This document shows, piece by piece, positions 43,240-50,507 of a DNA stretch of 64,000 nt (positions within the stretch are counted from its first letter, which is position 1; each line of letters starts with the position of its first letter). The stretch is from assembly GCA_052390035.1 (NCBI GenBank), contig JBQTHI010000012.1, forward strand, positions 14,744 through 78,743, written 5' to 3'. The DNA is from JBQTHI01 sp052390035. Its GTDB lineage: Bacteria; Actinomycetota; Acidimicrobiia; Spongiisociales; ZC4RG35. Position numbers and translations under genes: made by a program. The notes under the pieces are model-generated. The model did no database searches, was not told where the DNA came from, and was given only the letters and a program-made list of their open reading frames with translations.

Positions 43240-44649
43240 ATGATCTTTCCGACGATTCAATTTGCCCTGTTCTTTGGGGTCGTGCTGACCGCCAACTGGC
43301 TGTTGTTGCCCCATCCCCGCCGGTGGAAGGTGTTCATGCTGGCCGCCAGCTACTTCTTCTATGGATCGTGGGATTGGCGCTTCATGGGCCTGATCGCCTT
43401 CACCACGATTGTCGACCCCACGGTGGGGGGCGCCATCCACCGAGCAAGAGACGAACGGCGCCGCCGCCGGATTCTCACCCTCGGATTGGTTATCAGCCTC
43501 GGTGTTCTCGCCTACTTCAAGTACTACGACTTCTTTGCCAGCTCCCTGATCAACCTCTTCCGGCCGCTGGGCCTCGACCTCCCGCTACCGATAGTCGAGA
43601 TCATCCTGCCGGTGGGGATCTCGTTTTACACCTTCCAATCCCTCAGCTACGTAATCGACATATACCGAGGGAAATTGGCACCGGTTCCCCTGCTCGACTT
43701 CGCGGTGTTCGTGTCGTTTTTTCCCCATGTCGTGGCCGGTCCGATCGTCAGGGGGTCCGAGTTTCTCCCCCAGTTCCGCCACGCCCACGATCCCCGCCGG
43801 GTGCCGGGAGTCACCGCCTTTTCGTTGATCGCAGGTGGGCTCCTCAAGAAGGTTGTGGTCGCCAACACCCTCGGCACCTCGATAGTGGACCCCGTGTTTG
43901 CGTCCCCCCAGAACTTCTCGGCGCTCGAGGTGCTTGGGGCCGTCTACGGGTATGCCGTCCAGATCTACTGCGACTTCTCCGGCTACACCGATATCGCCAT
44001 CGGCCTTGCATTCTTGCTCGGATTCCGCTTCCCCCAGAATTTCAACAGGCCCTACACCGCTGTCTCCCTTCAGGACTTCTGGCGGCGATGGCACATGACT
44101 CTGTCCCGCTTCCTCCGCGACTACCTATACATTCCATTGGGCGGGAATCGCCGTGGCAGGGGGGCTACCTACCGGAACCTGATGATCACCATGATCCTCG
44201 GCGGCCTATGGCACGGGGCGGCCTCCACCTTCGTACTGTGGGGTGCGCTGCACGGAGCGGTGCTCGCCTGGGAGAGGTGGCGAGAGGAACACCGTCGTCG
44301 GGCGCTTCCGAACACGGCGCTCTGGCGGGCTGGTCGGCGTCTCGTCACATTCCATGTGGTGTGCCTGGGATGGGTGTTGTTCAGGGCGGATTCGCTCGCA
44401 ACCGCCGGAACCGTGCTCGGCCGCCTCGGCGAGTGGGGCCCGGCTCCGGCCCTCACCCCGGTCGTGGTCGCCCTCACCGCGATCGGGATCGCGGTCCAAT
44501 ACCTCCCAACCCGTTGGCGAATCGAGGCAAAAGGTGTGTTCGCCCGGCTACATCCGGTCGCGATGGTGGCGGCCCTGGGCCGGCTGTTGCTGGTCCTAGA
44601 CGCTCTTGGCCCAGAGGGCGTGGCTCCCTTCATCTACTTCCAATTTTGA
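43240..44649 (+). CDS. MBOAT-family O-acyltransferase, AlgI-like
   Basis: The 469-residue polytopic protein belongs to the membrane-bound O-acyltransferase family of the alginate acetyltransferase AlgI/DltB type. Family features are visible: PVGISFYTFQSLSYVIDIYRG, FFPHVVAGPIVRG, DFSGYTDIAIGLA, WRRWHMTLSRFLRDYLYIPLGGNR (H285) and the invariant catalytic histidine H325 in GGLWHGA. Such proteins pass acetyl groups across the membrane to a partner that decorates an exported polysaccharide. The SGNH gene 2 bases downstream is the obvious partner. No polymerase or glycosyltransferase is close by, so the target glycan is unknown. Confidence 0.9.
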   Translation: MIFPTIQFALFFGVVLTANWLLLPHPRRWKVFMLAASYFFYGSWDWRFMGLIAFTTIVDPTVGGAIHRARDERRRRRILTLGLVISLGVLAYFKYYDFFASSLINLFRPLGLDLPLPIVEIILPVGISFYTFQSLSYVIDIYRGKLAPVPLLDFAVFVSFFPHVVAGPIVRGSEFLPQFRHAHDPRRVPGVTAFSLIAGGLLKKVVVANTLGTSIVDPVFASPQNFSALEVLGAVYGYAVQIYCDFSGYTDIAIGLAFLLGFRFPQNFNRPYTAVSLQDFWRRWHMTLSRFLRDYLYIPLGGNRRGRGATYRNLMITMILGGLWHGAASTFVLWGALHGAVLAWERWREEHRRRALPNTALWRAGRRLVTFHVVCLGWVLFRADSLATAGTVLGRLGEWGPAPALTPVVVALTAIGIAVQYLPTRWRIEAKGVFARLHPVAMVAALGRLLLVLDALGPEGVAPFIYFQF

Positions 44650-44651
44650 CC

Positions 44652-45626
44652 ATGGGGCGTGAACCGCGACATGTTCCGATGATGCCTGCCGGCGAGGTGG
44701 TCCTGGTCAGTCTGGTGGCCCTGATGATCGGGTTGGTTCTAAATGCCCCCGACATCCTGGAAACCGCCAACCGTCAGGAGGAAGGCTGGCAACGGCGATT
44801 CGGAGTCGCCGCTACCAAGCCGTTCGCCTGGTTCAGCCACACCATCTTCTTCGACCGGCCCCACAACCTCATCGATACGGCACTGGGCAGATCGAGTGGC
44901 GAGTCACCTTCCGTCCCCTCCACAACGACGACGATGGTGGCGGCGCCGAGCACAACTACCACGGTTCCGGCCCGGCGCGCCATCACCCCCTCCCAACCGC
45001 TTCGCCTGTTCATCGGCGGCGATTCAATGGTCGGCCAGTTCGGCCCGATGCTGGAAAACGTGGCCGAAGAAAATGGTCAGGTGGAGGTGACCGAGGTGCT
45101 CTACGAGTTCTCCTCCGGCATCACCCGTCGCGACTTCGTCGACTGGCCCGCCCGCCTGCGACAGATCAGTATCGCCCAGGATCCGGAGGTGCTGGTCCTC
45201 TTCCTTGGGGGCAACGATGCCCAAGCCATCCAAGTTGACGGTGCTTGGCACAATTTCGGAACTCCCGAATGGACGGCGGAATACCACAAGCGGGTCGGAG
45301 ATCTGATGGCTGAGCTAGCCGCCGACGGTCGGGAGGTCTACTGGGTCGGGCTGCCCATCGTTCGATCCGAGGAGTTCCGAGAGAAGGTGGCGGTCATGAA
45401 CGAGATCTACCGATCGGAGGCCGACCGGTTCGAGGAGGTGACGTTCATCGATAGCTGGCCGCTGTTCACCGGTCCCGATGGCGGATACTCCGAGTACCTG
45501 ACGGACGAGAGAGGCAACCTCATCGATATGCGCCTCAACGATGGCATCCACCTCACCACAGCAGGTGCCATCAGGTTGGCCGGAGTAGTGTACGAGGCCA
45601 TAGCCACGGCGTGGAATATCGGCTGA
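44652..45626 (+). CDS. Membrane-anchored SGNH hydrolase-type protein (DUF459-like)
   Basis: The 324-residue protein has one N-terminal membrane segment (about 15-30), a Thr-rich extracytoplasmic linker (about 88-108) and an SGNH-type domain: block I IGGDSMVGQFG (nucleophile S125), the GGND block (LFLGGNDAQAI), and D297-x2-H300 in NDGIHLTTAG. DUF459-type SGNH proteins occur beside AlgI-like acyltransferases, where the membrane protein passes acetyl groups and the SGNH protein attaches them to sugar. ATG 44652 follows the MBOAT stop by 2 bases, so the pair is cotranscribed. The frame is open upstream inside the MBOAT gene but that part is not coding. Confidence 0.85.
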   Translation: MGREPRHVPMMPAGEVVLVSLVALMIGLVLNAPDILETANRQEEGWQRRFGVAATKPFAWFSHTIFFDRPHNLIDTALGRSSGESPSVPSTTTTMVAAPSTTTTVPARRAITPSQPLRLFIGGDSMVGQFGPMLENVAEENGQVEVTEVLYEFSSGITRRDFVDWPARLRQISIAQDPEVLVLFLGGNDAQAIQVDGAWHNFGTPEWTAEYHKRVGDLMAELAADGREVYWVGLPIVRSEEFREKVAVMNEIYRSEADRFEEVTFIDSWPLFTGPDGGYSEYLTDERGNLIDMRLNDGIHLTTAGAIRLAGVVYEAIATAWNIG

Positions 45627-45636
45627 ATCGTCCGAT

Positions 45637-45642
45637 TACATT
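45637..45642 (+). promoter_or_regulatory. -10 box (TACATT), predicted leaderless start of the MFS gene
   Basis: TACATT lies exactly 6 bases before the GTG at 45649, without a ribosome site between. Confidence 0.45.
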
Positions 45643-45648
45643 CGCCAA

Positions 45649-46908
45649 GTGACCCCGACTCCCGTCGCCGACCTCCGTTCGACCGCCCAGATCCAGCGAA
45701 GGATCCTCACGACTTTGATGGTCAGCCAGACCTTTGGCTCGGCCGCCAACATAACCGTGGCAGCCATCCTCGCCTTGCTCGCCGCCGAGATGACAGGCCA
45801 GGATCGGCTGGCGGGGATACCCGCCGCCGTCCTCACCCTCGGCACTGCATTGATTGCCGGACCCCTTGCCCGCCGGGCTTCCCGTAAGGGACGGCGACCA
45901 GCCCTCTGGACCGGGTATCTGTTTGGGGTTGCCGGTGCTGGCCTGGGGGTGCTGGCGGGACAGATGGGCGCCTTTCTGCTGCTGCTGGCGGCCATGTTCA
46001 TATTCGGCGGAGGACAGGCGGCCGGCCTCCAGACCCGGTTCGCCGCCGCCGACCTGGCCGAGCCGGAACATCGGGCTAAGGCCATCTCGTTGGTGGTTTG
46101 GGTGTCTGCCCTAGGTGGTGCCCTCGCCCCCGGCCTGGCCGAATCCCAGAACCGTTGGGGGGCAGAGTTCGGATTACGGCTGTGGGTAACCCCGGTGCTG
46201 GTAGCAGGGGTCCTGTTTGGAATAGCCGGTTGGGTGGTGGCCGGCTGGCTTCGCCCCGAGCGACTGCGTGTCGGAAAGGAGCGACAGGCCAAGGCTGCTG
46301 CCGTGCATCATCGGTTCGGCGCCACTGTTCGGGAGGTAGCCGGACATCCGCGGGCGATCCTGGCAGTCGCCACCCTGGGGATAACGCAGGCCGCCATGGT
46401 AGGAGTGATGGTGATGACGCCCCTTCACATGCGGGACCACGGTCAAGCGGGGCTGGCCGGGTGGGTGATCGGTTTTCACGCGGTGGGGATGTTTGGTCTC
46501 GCCCCTCTTGTTGGAAGAGCCATCGACCGCTGGGGACCGCTCAATGGGATTCGAGCGGGAAGCGTGATACTGGTCTCTGGGGTGCTCACCGCCGTCATCG
46601 CTGGATATCAGCCGGTGTTGATCTTCGCCGGACTGTTTCTCCTCGGCCTGGGTTGGAGCTTTGGGCTGATCTCCGCATCGAGCCTTCTAATCGGGGCGGT
46701 CGCCGAAGAATTTCGGGTGACCGCTCAGGGCTTTTCGGATGCGTTGCTCAGCGTGCTGGCTGGGTTGGCGGCTTTGACCTCAGGCTTGATCAAACAATCG
46801 ATCGGTTATCACTGGCTGGCGAGCTTCTCGGCCGTGGCGGTGGCTGGCCTGGTGTTGGCCGCGGGTCTGGTTTCAAAACGACCCGTGGAACGGCCCGCAG
46901 TCCTTTGA
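45649..46908 (+). CDS. Major facilitator superfamily transporter
   Basis: The 419-residue protein has about 12 hydrophobic segments in two halves separated by a polar loop (about residues 200-225). The motif A-like loop RRASRKGRRPALW after helix 2 and GRAIDRWGPLNGIRAG in the second half identify the superfamily. Its substrate cannot be told; efflux is likely. It has its own predicted leaderless promoter and so is probably independent of the O-acetylation pair upstream. Confidence 0.85.
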   Translation: MTPTPVADLRSTAQIQRRILTTLMVSQTFGSAANITVAAILALLAAEMTGQDRLAGIPAAVLTLGTALIAGPLARRASRKGRRPALWTGYLFGVAGAGLGVLAGQMGAFLLLLAAMFIFGGGQAAGLQTRFAAADLAEPEHRAKAISLVVWVSALGGALAPGLAESQNRWGAEFGLRLWVTPVLVAGVLFGIAGWVVAGWLRPERLRVGKERQAKAAAVHHRFGATVREVAGHPRAILAVATLGITQAAMVGVMVMTPLHMRDHGQAGLAGWVIGFHAVGMFGLAPLVGRAIDRWGPLNGIRAGSVILVSGVLTAVIAGYQPVLIFAGLFLLGLGWSFGLISASSLLIGAVAEEFRVTAQGFSDALLSVLAGLAALTSGLIKQSIGYHWLASFSAVAVAGLVLAAGLVSKRPVERPAVL

Positions 46909-46938
46909 ACGCTGCCTCGTGGGAGGAAACAGCGGGTT

Positions 46939-46944
46939 TACCAT
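46939..46944 (+). promoter_or_regulatory. -10 box (TACCAT), predicted leaderless start of mihF
   Basis: TACCAT lies 6 bases before the ATG at 46951. No ribosome site is present. Confidence 0.45.
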
Positions 46945-46950
46945 CCGGCC

Positions 46951-47271
46951 ATGGAGCCGCCTACCCCACCGGTCAGCACCCCAGAACAGCGGGCCGCCGC
47001 CCTCGCCAAGGCCGGCGAAGCACGAAGGATCCGTGCCGAAATCAAAGAGCTCCTCAAAACCGGAACCCTCTCCTTATCCGAGGTCCTGGCGAAGGCGCAG
47101 ACCGATGACTACGTCGGTGGGATCAAGGTGGAGTCGGTGCTCGAGTCGATGCCTGGACTCGGAAAGATAAAGGCCAAACGCCTTATGGAGCGTCTCGGCA
47201 TCGCTTCCAACCGCCGACTGCAAGGACTGGGAGATCGGCAGCGGGACGCCCTCATCAGTGAGACCTCCTGA
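46951..47271 (+). CDS. mihF: Integration host factor, actinobacterial type (mIHF)
   Basis: The 106-residue protein matches actinobacterial mIHF, an essential nucleoid-associated protein that bends DNA. An N-terminal helix rich in Ala, Arg and Glu (EQRAAALAKAGEARRIRAEIKELL) is followed by the H2TH-like part VESVLESMPGLGKIKAKRLMERLGIASNRRLQGLG. It is not related to the alpha/beta IHF of proteobacteria and is a good actinobacterial marker. Its 3' end overlaps gmk by 14 bases. Confidence 0.93.
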   Translation: MEPPTPPVSTPEQRAAALAKAGEARRIRAEIKELLKTGTLSLSEVLAKAQTDDYVGGIKVESVLESMPGLGKIKAKRLMERLGIASNRRLQGLGDRQRDALISETS

Positions 47272-47839
47272 ACCCGACCCGATCGGCAATGGGGGTCGAT
47301 TGTTCGTCATCTCGGGTCCATCAGGGGCAGGAAAATCTTCGGTCGTTCGTGGACTCAAAGACCGTCGGCCCTTTTACTTTTCAGTTTCGGCCACCACCCG
47401 CCTGCCACGACCCGGCGAGAAACATGGCGTCCATTATTGGTTCGTCGAGCCCACCGACTTCGCGGCGTTGATCGCCGACGACGACCTCCTCGAGTGGGCC
47501 GAATACAACGGTCACCGTTATGGCACGCTCCGCCAACCAGTGCTGGAACGCCTGACGGCGGGGGACGATGTGTTGCTCGAGATCGAGGTGCAGGGCGCCC
47601 GTAAGATCCGACTCACGCACCCCGCGGCGGTCATGTTCTTTGTGATGCCGCCCACGCTCGCAGATCTAGGCGAGCGACTGCGACGAAGAGGCGATACTGC
47701 GGAAGAAGAAATCGACCGACGCCTCCAGATCGCTCGCCGGGAGATCGAACAGGCGGAGGGGCTCTTCGATCACACCGTGATCAACGACGACCTTTCCCGT
47801 TGCATCGACGAGATCGACCGACTCATGGAATCGGCGTGA
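47258..47839 (+). CDS. gmk: Guanylate kinase
   Basis: Gmk phosphorylates GMP to GDP. The 193-residue protein has the P-loop ISGPSGAGKSSV, the GMP-binding stretch FYFSVSATTRLPRPGEKHGVHYWFV, and LLEIEVQGARKIR. GTG 47258 lies inside mihF. Between mihF and rpoZ the order mihF-gmk-rpoZ is standard for actinobacteria. Confidence 0.95.
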   Translation: MRPPEPDPIGNGGRLFVISGPSGAGKSSVVRGLKDRRPFYFSVSATTRLPRPGEKHGVHYWFVEPTDFAALIADDDLLEWAEYNGHRYGTLRQPVLERLTAGDDVLLEIEVQGARKIRLTHPAAVMFFVMPPTLADLGERLRRRGDTAEEEIDRRLQIARREIEQAEGLFDHTVINDDLSRCIDEIDRLMESA

Positions 47840-47853
47840 GACTCGTTCAGGGT

Positions 47854-47859
47854 TAGAAT
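47854..47859 (+). promoter_or_regulatory. -10 box (TAGAAT) before rpoZ
   Basis: TAGAAT lies 32 bases before the rpoZ ATG, predicting a leader of about 25 bases. Confidence 0.4.
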
Positions 47860-47891
47860 CCGGGTGTCCATCTCCTACCCAATGGTTCAAC

Positions 47892-48113
47892 ATGAAAATC
47901 GAAACCGTCATCGACACGATCGGCAATAGGTTCGCCACCGTGGTGGTCGCCGCCCGCCGGGCCCGCCAGATCAATGCTTATTACTCGCAGCTGGGCGGTG
48001 GGATAGGGGAGTACATCCCGCCCCAGGTCAACACGCTCTCCCGGAAGCCGCTCACCATCGCCATGGAGGAGATTGCCGAAGGCAAGGTGACCGCCGAAAC
48101 GGCTGAGAGCTGA
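47892..48113 (+). CDS. rpoZ: RNA polymerase omega subunit
   Basis: The omega subunit helps RNA polymerase assembly. The 73-residue protein has the family core IGNRFATVVVAARRARQINAYYSQLG and the downstream motif PLTIAMEEIAEGKV. ATG 47892 is used; another ATG at 47882 is out of frame. Length is a little short of the 80-110 of most actinobacteria, with little N-terminal extension. Confidence 0.93.
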   Translation: MKIETVIDTIGNRFATVVVAARRARQINAYYSQLGGGIGEYIPPQVNTLSRKPLTIAMEEIAEGKVTAETAES

Positions 48114-48120
48114 CCGCAGC

Positions 48121-49314
48121 GTGGCCGGGCTGACCGGTAGGCGGATCGTTCTTGCCGTCACCGGAGGAGTGGCCGCCTATAAATCGGCGATTTTGACCCG
48201 AAGGCTGGTTGAGGCCGGCGCCCGGGTGCGGGTGGTGCTGTCCGACGAGGCAGTTAACTTCATCGGGCCCACCACCTTCTCAGCCTTGACTGGTGAGACA
48301 GTGGTCCGCGGCCTCTTCAACGCCGACCTGGTCAGCCCGCACACCGACCTTGGCCGCTGGGCCGACCTGGTCGTCGTTGCGCCGGCGACTGCCGCCACAC
48401 TTGGCCGGCTAGCCCACGGGATATCGGAGGAGGTGGTGAGCGCCACCCTCCTGGCTACCCGGGCACCGGTTCTGATTGCGCCGGCCATGCACACAGAGAT
48501 GTGGGAACACCCGGCGACCGTGCGCAACCTTGAGCAATTGAGAAAAGATGGGCACCACATCGTCGGACCAAGCGAAGGAGCGCTGGCGGGGGGTGACCAC
48601 GGGATAGGGCGTATGGCCGAGCCGGAGGAGATTCTGGCGGCGATCGAGGCGGCCCTGGCTGGACCGCTGCAGGGGTGGCGAGTTCTGGTGACCGCCGGTG
48701 GAACACGCGAGGCGCTGGATCCGGTCCGTTACATTGGGAACCGATCGTCCGGGAAGATGGGACATGCGATAGCCAACGAAGCGTCGCGACGAGGCGCCGG
48801 TGTTGTGTTGGTGACTGCCAGCGATCAACCGGTGGATGGTGACATCGACGTGGTGAGGATCGAGTCGGCTCAGGAGATGGCCGAGGCGTGCGCCCGAGTC
48901 GAACCAGACGTGGCAGTGATGGCGGCGGCGGTCGCCGACTTTCGTCCCTCCACGGTTGCCGAAACCAAGCTGGCTCGGTCGGCGGGTCTGCCGGTGATCA
49001 ATCTGGAGAAGACGCCCGACATACTTGCCTCGATCGGTGCTCGCCGTCCGCGCCCCTTCATAGTCGGGTTTGCGGCAGAAACCGGAAACCTCGAGCGGGC
49101 GATCGAAAAGGCGGCAAGCAAAGGGGTGGACTTGATGGTGGCCAACGACGTAAACGAGCCCGGGGCAGGCTTTGTCGTCGACACCAACCGTGTCTCGATC
49201 ATCTTCCCGGACGGTTCAATCGAGGACTGGCCGTTGATGTCCAAAACAGAAGTGGCCAAGCGCCTATGGGACATGGTGCAGGAGAGGATCGGCGCCCGGC
49301 AGGGCGGTCGGTAA
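48121..49314 (+). CDS. coaBC: Bifunctional phosphopantothenoylcysteine decarboxylase/phosphopantothenate-cysteine ligase
   Basis: CoaBC adds cysteine to phosphopantothenate and decarboxylates it in coenzyme A synthesis. The 397-residue protein has the N-terminal flavin domain (VLAVTGGVAAYKSAILTRRL, APATAATLGRLAHG, and PAMHTEMWEHP as the PAMN-like catalytic motif) and the C-terminal ligase domain from about residue 180 (VLVTAGGTREALDPVRYIGNRSSGKMG, MAAAVADFRP, LEKTPDIL, VGFAAET). GTG start is 7 bases after rpoZ. Confidence 0.94.
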   Translation: MAGLTGRRIVLAVTGGVAAYKSAILTRRLVEAGARVRVVLSDEAVNFIGPTTFSALTGETVVRGLFNADLVSPHTDLGRWADLVVVAPATAATLGRLAHGISEEVVSATLLATRAPVLIAPAMHTEMWEHPATVRNLEQLRKDGHHIVGPSEGALAGGDHGIGRMAEPEEILAAIEAALAGPLQGWRVLVTAGGTREALDPVRYIGNRSSGKMGHAIANEASRRGAGVVLVTASDQPVDGDIDVVRIESAQEMAEACARVEPDVAVMAAAVADFRPSTVAETKLARSAGLPVINLEKTPDILASIGARRPRPFIVGFAAETGNLERAIEKAASKGVDLMVANDVNEPGAGFVVDTNRVSIIFPDGSIEDWPLMSKTEVAKRLWDMVQERIGARQGGR

Positions 49315-49317
49315 GCT
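49312..49317 (+). promoter_or_regulatory. -10 box (TAAGCT) for metK, fused to the coaBC stop codon
   Basis: The coaBC stop TAA is the first half of TAAGCT, which lies 8 bases before the metK ATG. There is no ribosome site, so a leaderless metK transcript is predicted. There is no space for a SAM riboswitch. Confidence 0.45.
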
Positions 49318-49325
49318 CCCCGGCC

Positions 49326-50507
49326 ATGCGTCGCTGGTTCTTCGCATCGGAGTCGGTGACCGAGGGTCACCCCGACAAGGTCGCCGATGCGGTGTCCGAC
49401 GCGGTGCTCGACGCCGTCCTCGCTCAGGACCCGCAGGGACGGGTCGCCTGCGAGACCCTGGTCACCAGCGGCAAGGTGGTGGTGGCGGGCGAGCTCAACA
49501 CCACCGCATCGGTGGAGGTCGAGAAGGTTGCCAGGGAGGCGATCGCCGACATCGGATATGTCGGAGATTCGGACTTCGCCGCCGACAGCATTGAGGTCCA
49601 GGTCCTCGTCCATCAACAGAGCCCCGACATCGCTGCCGGCGTGGCGAGGGCGGAGGAGGCGCGCGCCGGCTCGGCCGATCGCTTCGACGAGTTGGGCGCA
49701 GGTGATCAAGGGATCATGTTCGGGTTCGCCGTCGACGAGAGCCCGGAACTGATGCCGGTGCCGATCCTCTTGGCTCACCGCCTCGCCGAACGCCTCGCCG
49801 ACGTGCGCCGGAACGGCACGCTCAATTATCTGAGACCCGACGGCAAAACCCAGGTCATGGTCGAATACGAGGGCGGCAGGCCCCTGCGGGTGGCGAGTGT
49901 CTTGATCTCGGCGCATCACGCACCCGGAGTCGACATCGATGGTCGAATGAAGAACGACCTTTGGGAGCAGGTGGTGGTCAGTTCGATCCCCGCCAATCTG
50001 CTCGACCCGGAGGCTTCGTTCTACGTCAACCCTTCGGGCAGGTTCGAGGTCGGTGGCCCCCATGCCGACACCGGTCTGACCGGTCGGAAGATCATCGTCG
50101 ACACCTACGGCGGCTATGCCCGTCATGGTGGGGGAGCGTTCTCGGGGAAAGATCCGACCAAGGTTGACCGATCGGCTGCTTACGCCGCCCGCAACGCCGC
50201 CAAGACAGTGGTGGCCGCCGGCTTGGCCGGTCGCTGTGAAGTCCAACTCGCCTATGCCATCGGGCGGGCGGCACCCTTTTCCATTTACGTCGACACCGCC
50301 GGAACCTCAAACATCGCTCCCGATCGACTGGAACGGTTGGTCGCCGAATTCTTCGACTTCCGCCCGGCGGCGATCATCGAACGGTTTGACCTGCAACGCC
50401 CGATTTACCGGGCGACCGCTGCTTACGGGCACTTCGGGCGGCCCGACTTTCCCTGGGAGACGACCTTCCAAGCCAATGCTCTGGGACAGGCGGCACAATC
50501 GCTTTGA
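49326..50507 (+). CDS. metK: S-adenosylmethionine synthase
   Basis: MetK makes S-adenosylmethionine from ATP and methionine. The 393-residue protein starts MRRWFFASESVTEGHPDKVADAVSDAVLD, and contains GAGDQGIMFGFAVDE, and GGGAFSGKDPTKVDRSAAYAAR. ATG 49326 is the canonical start; the frame runs open upstream inside coaBC but that is noise. The stop overlaps priA as TTGA. Confidence 0.96.
   Translation: MRRWFFASESVTEGHPDKVADAVSDAVLDAVLAQDPQGRVACETLVTSGKVVVAGELNTTASVEVEKVAREAIADIGYVGDSDFAADSIEVQVLVHQQSPDIAAGVARAEEARAGSADRFDELGAGDQGIMFGFAVDESPELMPVPILLAHRLAERLADVRRNGTLNYLRPDGKTQVMVEYEGGRPLRVASVLISAHHAPGVDIDGRMKNDLWEQVVVSSIPANLLDPEASFYVNPSGRFEVGGPHADTGLTGRKIIVDTYGGYARHGGGAFSGKDPTKVDRSAAYAARNAAKTVVAAGLAGRCEVQLAYAIGRAAPFSIYVDTAGTSNIAPDRLERLVAEFFDFRPAAIIERFDLQRPIYRATAAYGHFGRPDFPWETTFQANALGQAAQSL

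Noticed and set aside
49312..49325. SAM riboswitch before metK
   Set aside because: Only 11 bases separate coaBC from metK.
48870..50246. Long minus-strand frame of 458 codons opposite coaBC and metK
   Set aside because: It is antisense to two well-conserved genes and matches no family I recognise.
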